From Falsirhodobacter deserti (GTDB taxonomy: Bacteria > Pseudomonadota > Alphaproteobacteria > Rhodobacterales > Rhodobacteraceae): a DNA stretch of 64,000 nucleotides. Within the stretch, counting starts at the first letter, position 1; the number at the start of each line of letters is the position of its first letter. Location: positions 1-64,000 of the forward strand of contig NZ_ML137218.1 of NCBI RefSeq assembly GCF_004015795.1. Direction: 5' to 3'. Positions 62,096 to 64,000 of the stretch are shown here, in pieces. A model generated the notes under the pieces. That model saw only the letters and a list, made by a program, of their open reading frames with translations. It was not told the DNA's origin and ran no database searches. Both the position numbers and the translations under genes were made by a program.

Positions 62096-62968
62096 ATGCA
62101 GATTTTCGACGAAACACGGTGCGAGTTGGGCGAGGGGGTCTTCTGGCACCCCGAGCGGGGTCAGGTCTTCTGGTTCGACATCACTCGCAAGCGGCTGCAC
62201 ACGCGTACCGCTGAAGGCCATCGGTCATGGGAGTTCCCCGAGATGATCTCTGCCGGGGGGTGGATCGACCACGACCATCTTCTGATCGCTTCGGAAACGG
62301 GCCTGTGGCGGTTCGACCTGCGCGACGGCAGCCATGAACGGCTGGTGCCGATCGAGGCCGACGACGACCGCACCCGCAGCAATGACGGCGGACCCGATCC
62401 GTGGGGTGGGTTCTGGCTTGGCACCATGGGCAAGAAGGGCGAGACGGGCCTCGGAACCCTTTACCGCTGGTACAGGAACGAGCTGCGCGTGCTTCGCACG
62501 AAGATGAACATCCCCAATGCCATAGCCTTCGATGCAGACCGCTCGCTTGCCTATGTCAGCGATACGCCCACCCATACCGTCTGGGCCTATACGCTGGACA
62601 AGGACGGCTGGCCCGAGGGGGAGTCGCGGGTATTCCTGGACCTGTCGGACGAAGGGCTGCGTCCCGACGGGGGCACTGTCGATTCTGAAGGGCGCTTCTG
62701 GTCGGCGCCATGGGGATTGGGGCGGGTGGCCGTTTACCGCCCCGCAGGGCAGTTCATCACGGCAGAGGAGGTTCCCGCCGCGCGCAGTTCCCGCCCCGCC
62801 TTCGGTGGGCCGGACCTGACGACGTTGTTCGTGACTACAGCACAGGAAGGCATGGATGCCGCGGCCCGCAGGGACGAGCCGAAGGCGGGGATGACCTTTC
62901 ATGGCAGCGTCACCGTGCAGGGTCGACCGGCGGTCGGGGTGCCGACGCCCCGCGTGGTGATCGGCTGA
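62096..62968 (+). CDS. SMP-30/gluconolactonase family protein
   Basis: The 290-residue six-bladed propeller has the SMP-30 metal site: Glu13 in CELGEGVFW, the RSNDGGPDPWGGFWLGTM motif, the MNIPNAIAF Asn and YVSDTP Asp. It would hydrolyse a sugar lactone to the acid, fitting the DgoK-like gene upstream. ATG 62096 follows GGGAGGAAAC, a strong ribosome site. It ends exactly where the convergent pssA gene ends. Confidence 0.9.
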   Translation: MQIFDETRCELGEGVFWHPERGQVFWFDITRKRLHTRTAEGHRSWEFPEMISAGGWIDHDHLLIASETGLWRFDLRDGSHERLVPIEADDDRTRSNDGGPDPWGGFWLGTMGKKGETGLGTLYRWYRNELRVLRTKMNIPNAIAFDADRSLAYVSDTPTHTVWAYTLDKDGWPEGESRVFLDLSDEGLRPDGGTVDSEGRFWSAPWGLGRVAVYRPAGQFITAEEVPAARSSRPAFGGPDLTTLFVTTAQEGMDAAARRDEPKAGMTFHGSVTVQGRPAVGVPTPRVVIG

Positions 62969-63709
62969 TCACTCGGCCTCGGTGGTGCGCCTGCGATGGC
63001 GCATCCCGCGGCGCAGCGACCACAGGACCACCAGAAGATAGGCCAGATCCAGTGCCAGCAGCGCCTGCCATGGCCATGTGAACAGGATTGCCCCGACCGC
63101 GATGACGCCAACCACGACAAAGCGCATCCGGTCGGACCGCAGCCGCACCAGTTTCAGCGACGGGGTGCGGATCCTGCTGATCAGCAGCCAGCCGACCAGA
63201 ACCAGCCACACCGCGATGAGGATGGGCGGCAGGCTGATGCCGGTACGGTCCAGCGCGATGGGCATCAGCGCCAGCATTGCCCCGGCGGGCGAAGGGACGC
63301 CCGTGAACCAGCCCGGAACGGCCTCGGGGTCGGGTGCCTTGGTGTCCACATTGAATCGTGCCAGCCGCATCACGCAGCAGATCACGTAGATCAGCACCGC
63401 AACCCAGCCAAGGCTATGTCCGCTGCCGAACACCGTCAGATAGACAAGGATGCCGGTTGCCGCGCCGAAGTTCAGGAAGTCGGCAAGGCTGTCCAGTTCA
63501 GCCCCGATGGCGCTTTCGCTGCGCAGCATGCGCGCCACGCGCCCGTCCAGTCCGTCAAGGATTGCGGCAAGGATGATCAGGGCAATCGCCTGATCGGGCC
63601 GCCCTTCAACCGCGAAACGGATGGAGGTGAGGCCGGCGCAGCTGGCGGCCAGCGTCATCAGGTTGGGCACCTGCTGTGCCAGCGAAAGGCGGCGGGGCTG
63701 CTTGTCCAT
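62969..63709 (-). CDS. pssA: CDP-diacylglycerol-serine O-phosphatidyltransferase
   Basis: A 246-residue membrane enzyme of the CDP-alcohol phosphatidyltransferase family that makes phosphatidylserine. The catalytic DG-x2-AR-x8-G-x3-D-x3-D motif is DGLDGRVARMLRSESAIGAE followed by LDSLAD. About eight membrane segments are present, as in the type II (Bacillus/rhizobial) enzyme. It overlaps the psd stop by one base, so both form one operon. Confidence 0.93.
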   Translation of the reverse strand: MDKQPRRLSLAQQVPNLMTLAASCAGLTSIRFAVEGRPDQAIALIILAAILDGLDGRVARMLRSESAIGAELDSLADFLNFGAATGILVYLTVFGSGHSLGWVAVLIYVICCVMRLARFNVDTKAPDPEAVPGWFTGVPSPAGAMLALMPIALDRTGISLPPILIAVWLVLVGWLLISRIRTPSLKLVRLRSDRMRFVVVGVIAVGAILFTWPWQALLALDLAYLLVVLWSLRRGMRHRRRTTEAE

Positions 63710-64000
63710 CAGTCACTCCGCACCGCGCGCGGAACCTGCTCGCCCGTCAGGCGGGCAAGGACGGTTTCACCCGCGACCATCTTCTGGCCAACCGCGACCA
63801 GCGGTTCCACCCCTTCGGGCAGATAGATATCAAGGCGGGAGCCGAAGCGGATCAGGCCGAAGCGTTCGCCTGCCTGAAGGGGCGCGCCGTCCTTCACGAA
63901 AGGCAGGATGCGGCGGGCAACCAGCCCTGCGATCTGCACGCAGGCGATGTCCTGTCCCGTATCCGTCCGCAGCAGCAGGGCGTTGCGTTCGTTATCCACC
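63709..64000 (-). CDS. psd: Phosphatidylserine decarboxylase, partial (right edge)
   Basis: Only the last 97 codons lie in the window; the gene continues beyond base 64000. It contains [18 protein letters not shown], where the Gly-Ser pair is the self-cleavage site that makes the pyruvoyl cofactor in the short-form (rhizobial/archaeal-type) enzyme. It decarboxylates phosphatidylserine to phosphatidylethanolamine, working directly after PssA. Confidence 0.92.
   Translation of the reverse strand, partial: VDNERNALLLRTDTGQDIACVQIAGLVARRILPFVKDGAPLQAGERFGLIRFGSRLDIYLPEGVEPLVAVGQKMVAGETVLARLTGEQVPRAVRSD

Overview
The window looks like a GC-rich alphaproteobacterium, most likely a member of the Rhodobacteraceae. 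The signs are C4-pathway 5-aminolevulinate synthase, an HWE-family histidine kinase, an EcfG-type (general stress sigma factor) promoter, tightly overlapping ATGA gene junctions, and the pssA/psd phospholipid pair. No rRNA, tRNA or CRISPR array was seen. Placement below family level is inference.

Bases 1-33,200 look accessory. The left edge holds a broken serine recombinase, an unrecognised gene fragment, an intact IS256-family element with 8-bp target duplications, and an HNH-like gene killed by a stop and a frameshift. Then come a lone membrane transporter, a decayed VOC gene, a LysR/LysE exporter pair, a DapA-like/PhzF pair and a truncated acetyltransferase. A peptide ABC transporter operon with its own M20 peptidase follows, divergent from a GntR regulator and a second M20 peptidase. 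The end of that second peptidase is tandemly duplicated in a 256-bp repeat. An SDR/AraC pair is followed by a junk junction (20,240-21,072): a recombinase tail, an IS3 transposase tail and the start of a Cap4-like nuclease gene. Next is a six-gene ABC operon with a glycerophosphodiesterase and an RpiR regulator. A MocR-type regulator then faces hemA, which is followed by a CioAB cyanide-insensitive bd oxidase with its small DUF2474 partner.

Bases 33,900-50,450 form a stress and envelope region: a small protein plus type II NADH dehydrogenase, a membrane-anchored metallo-beta-lactamase-fold hydrolase with an EcfG-consensus promoter, a CrtX-like glycosyltransferase, DUF2585, CtaG-like and DUF2243 membrane proteins, a manganese catalase, a DUF892 ferritin-like protein with a second near-EcfG promoter, a heme catalase, and a small outer-membrane protein behind a large hairpin. 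A signalling operon follows (hybrid kinase with three receivers, CheR methyltransferase, REC-PAS-HWE kinase-REC), then a CHAP-domain protein.

Bases 50,450-64,000 look like ordinary chromosome: a UraA-type permease, DoxX, a NicO metal exporter with DUF1007, the queuosine precursor operon queCDEF, a YgiC/YgiB-like pair, a divergent GpsA, a TolC-family lipoprotein, a uracil-DNA-glycosylase-like protein, a DgoK-like kinase with an SMP-30 lactonase, pssA and a partial psd.

No clearly new intact system was found. The best leads are the MocR-hemA-cioAB block with direct-repeat operators, the EcfG-linked stress cluster with two unrelated catalases, and the truncated Cap4-like defence gene at the mobile junction.
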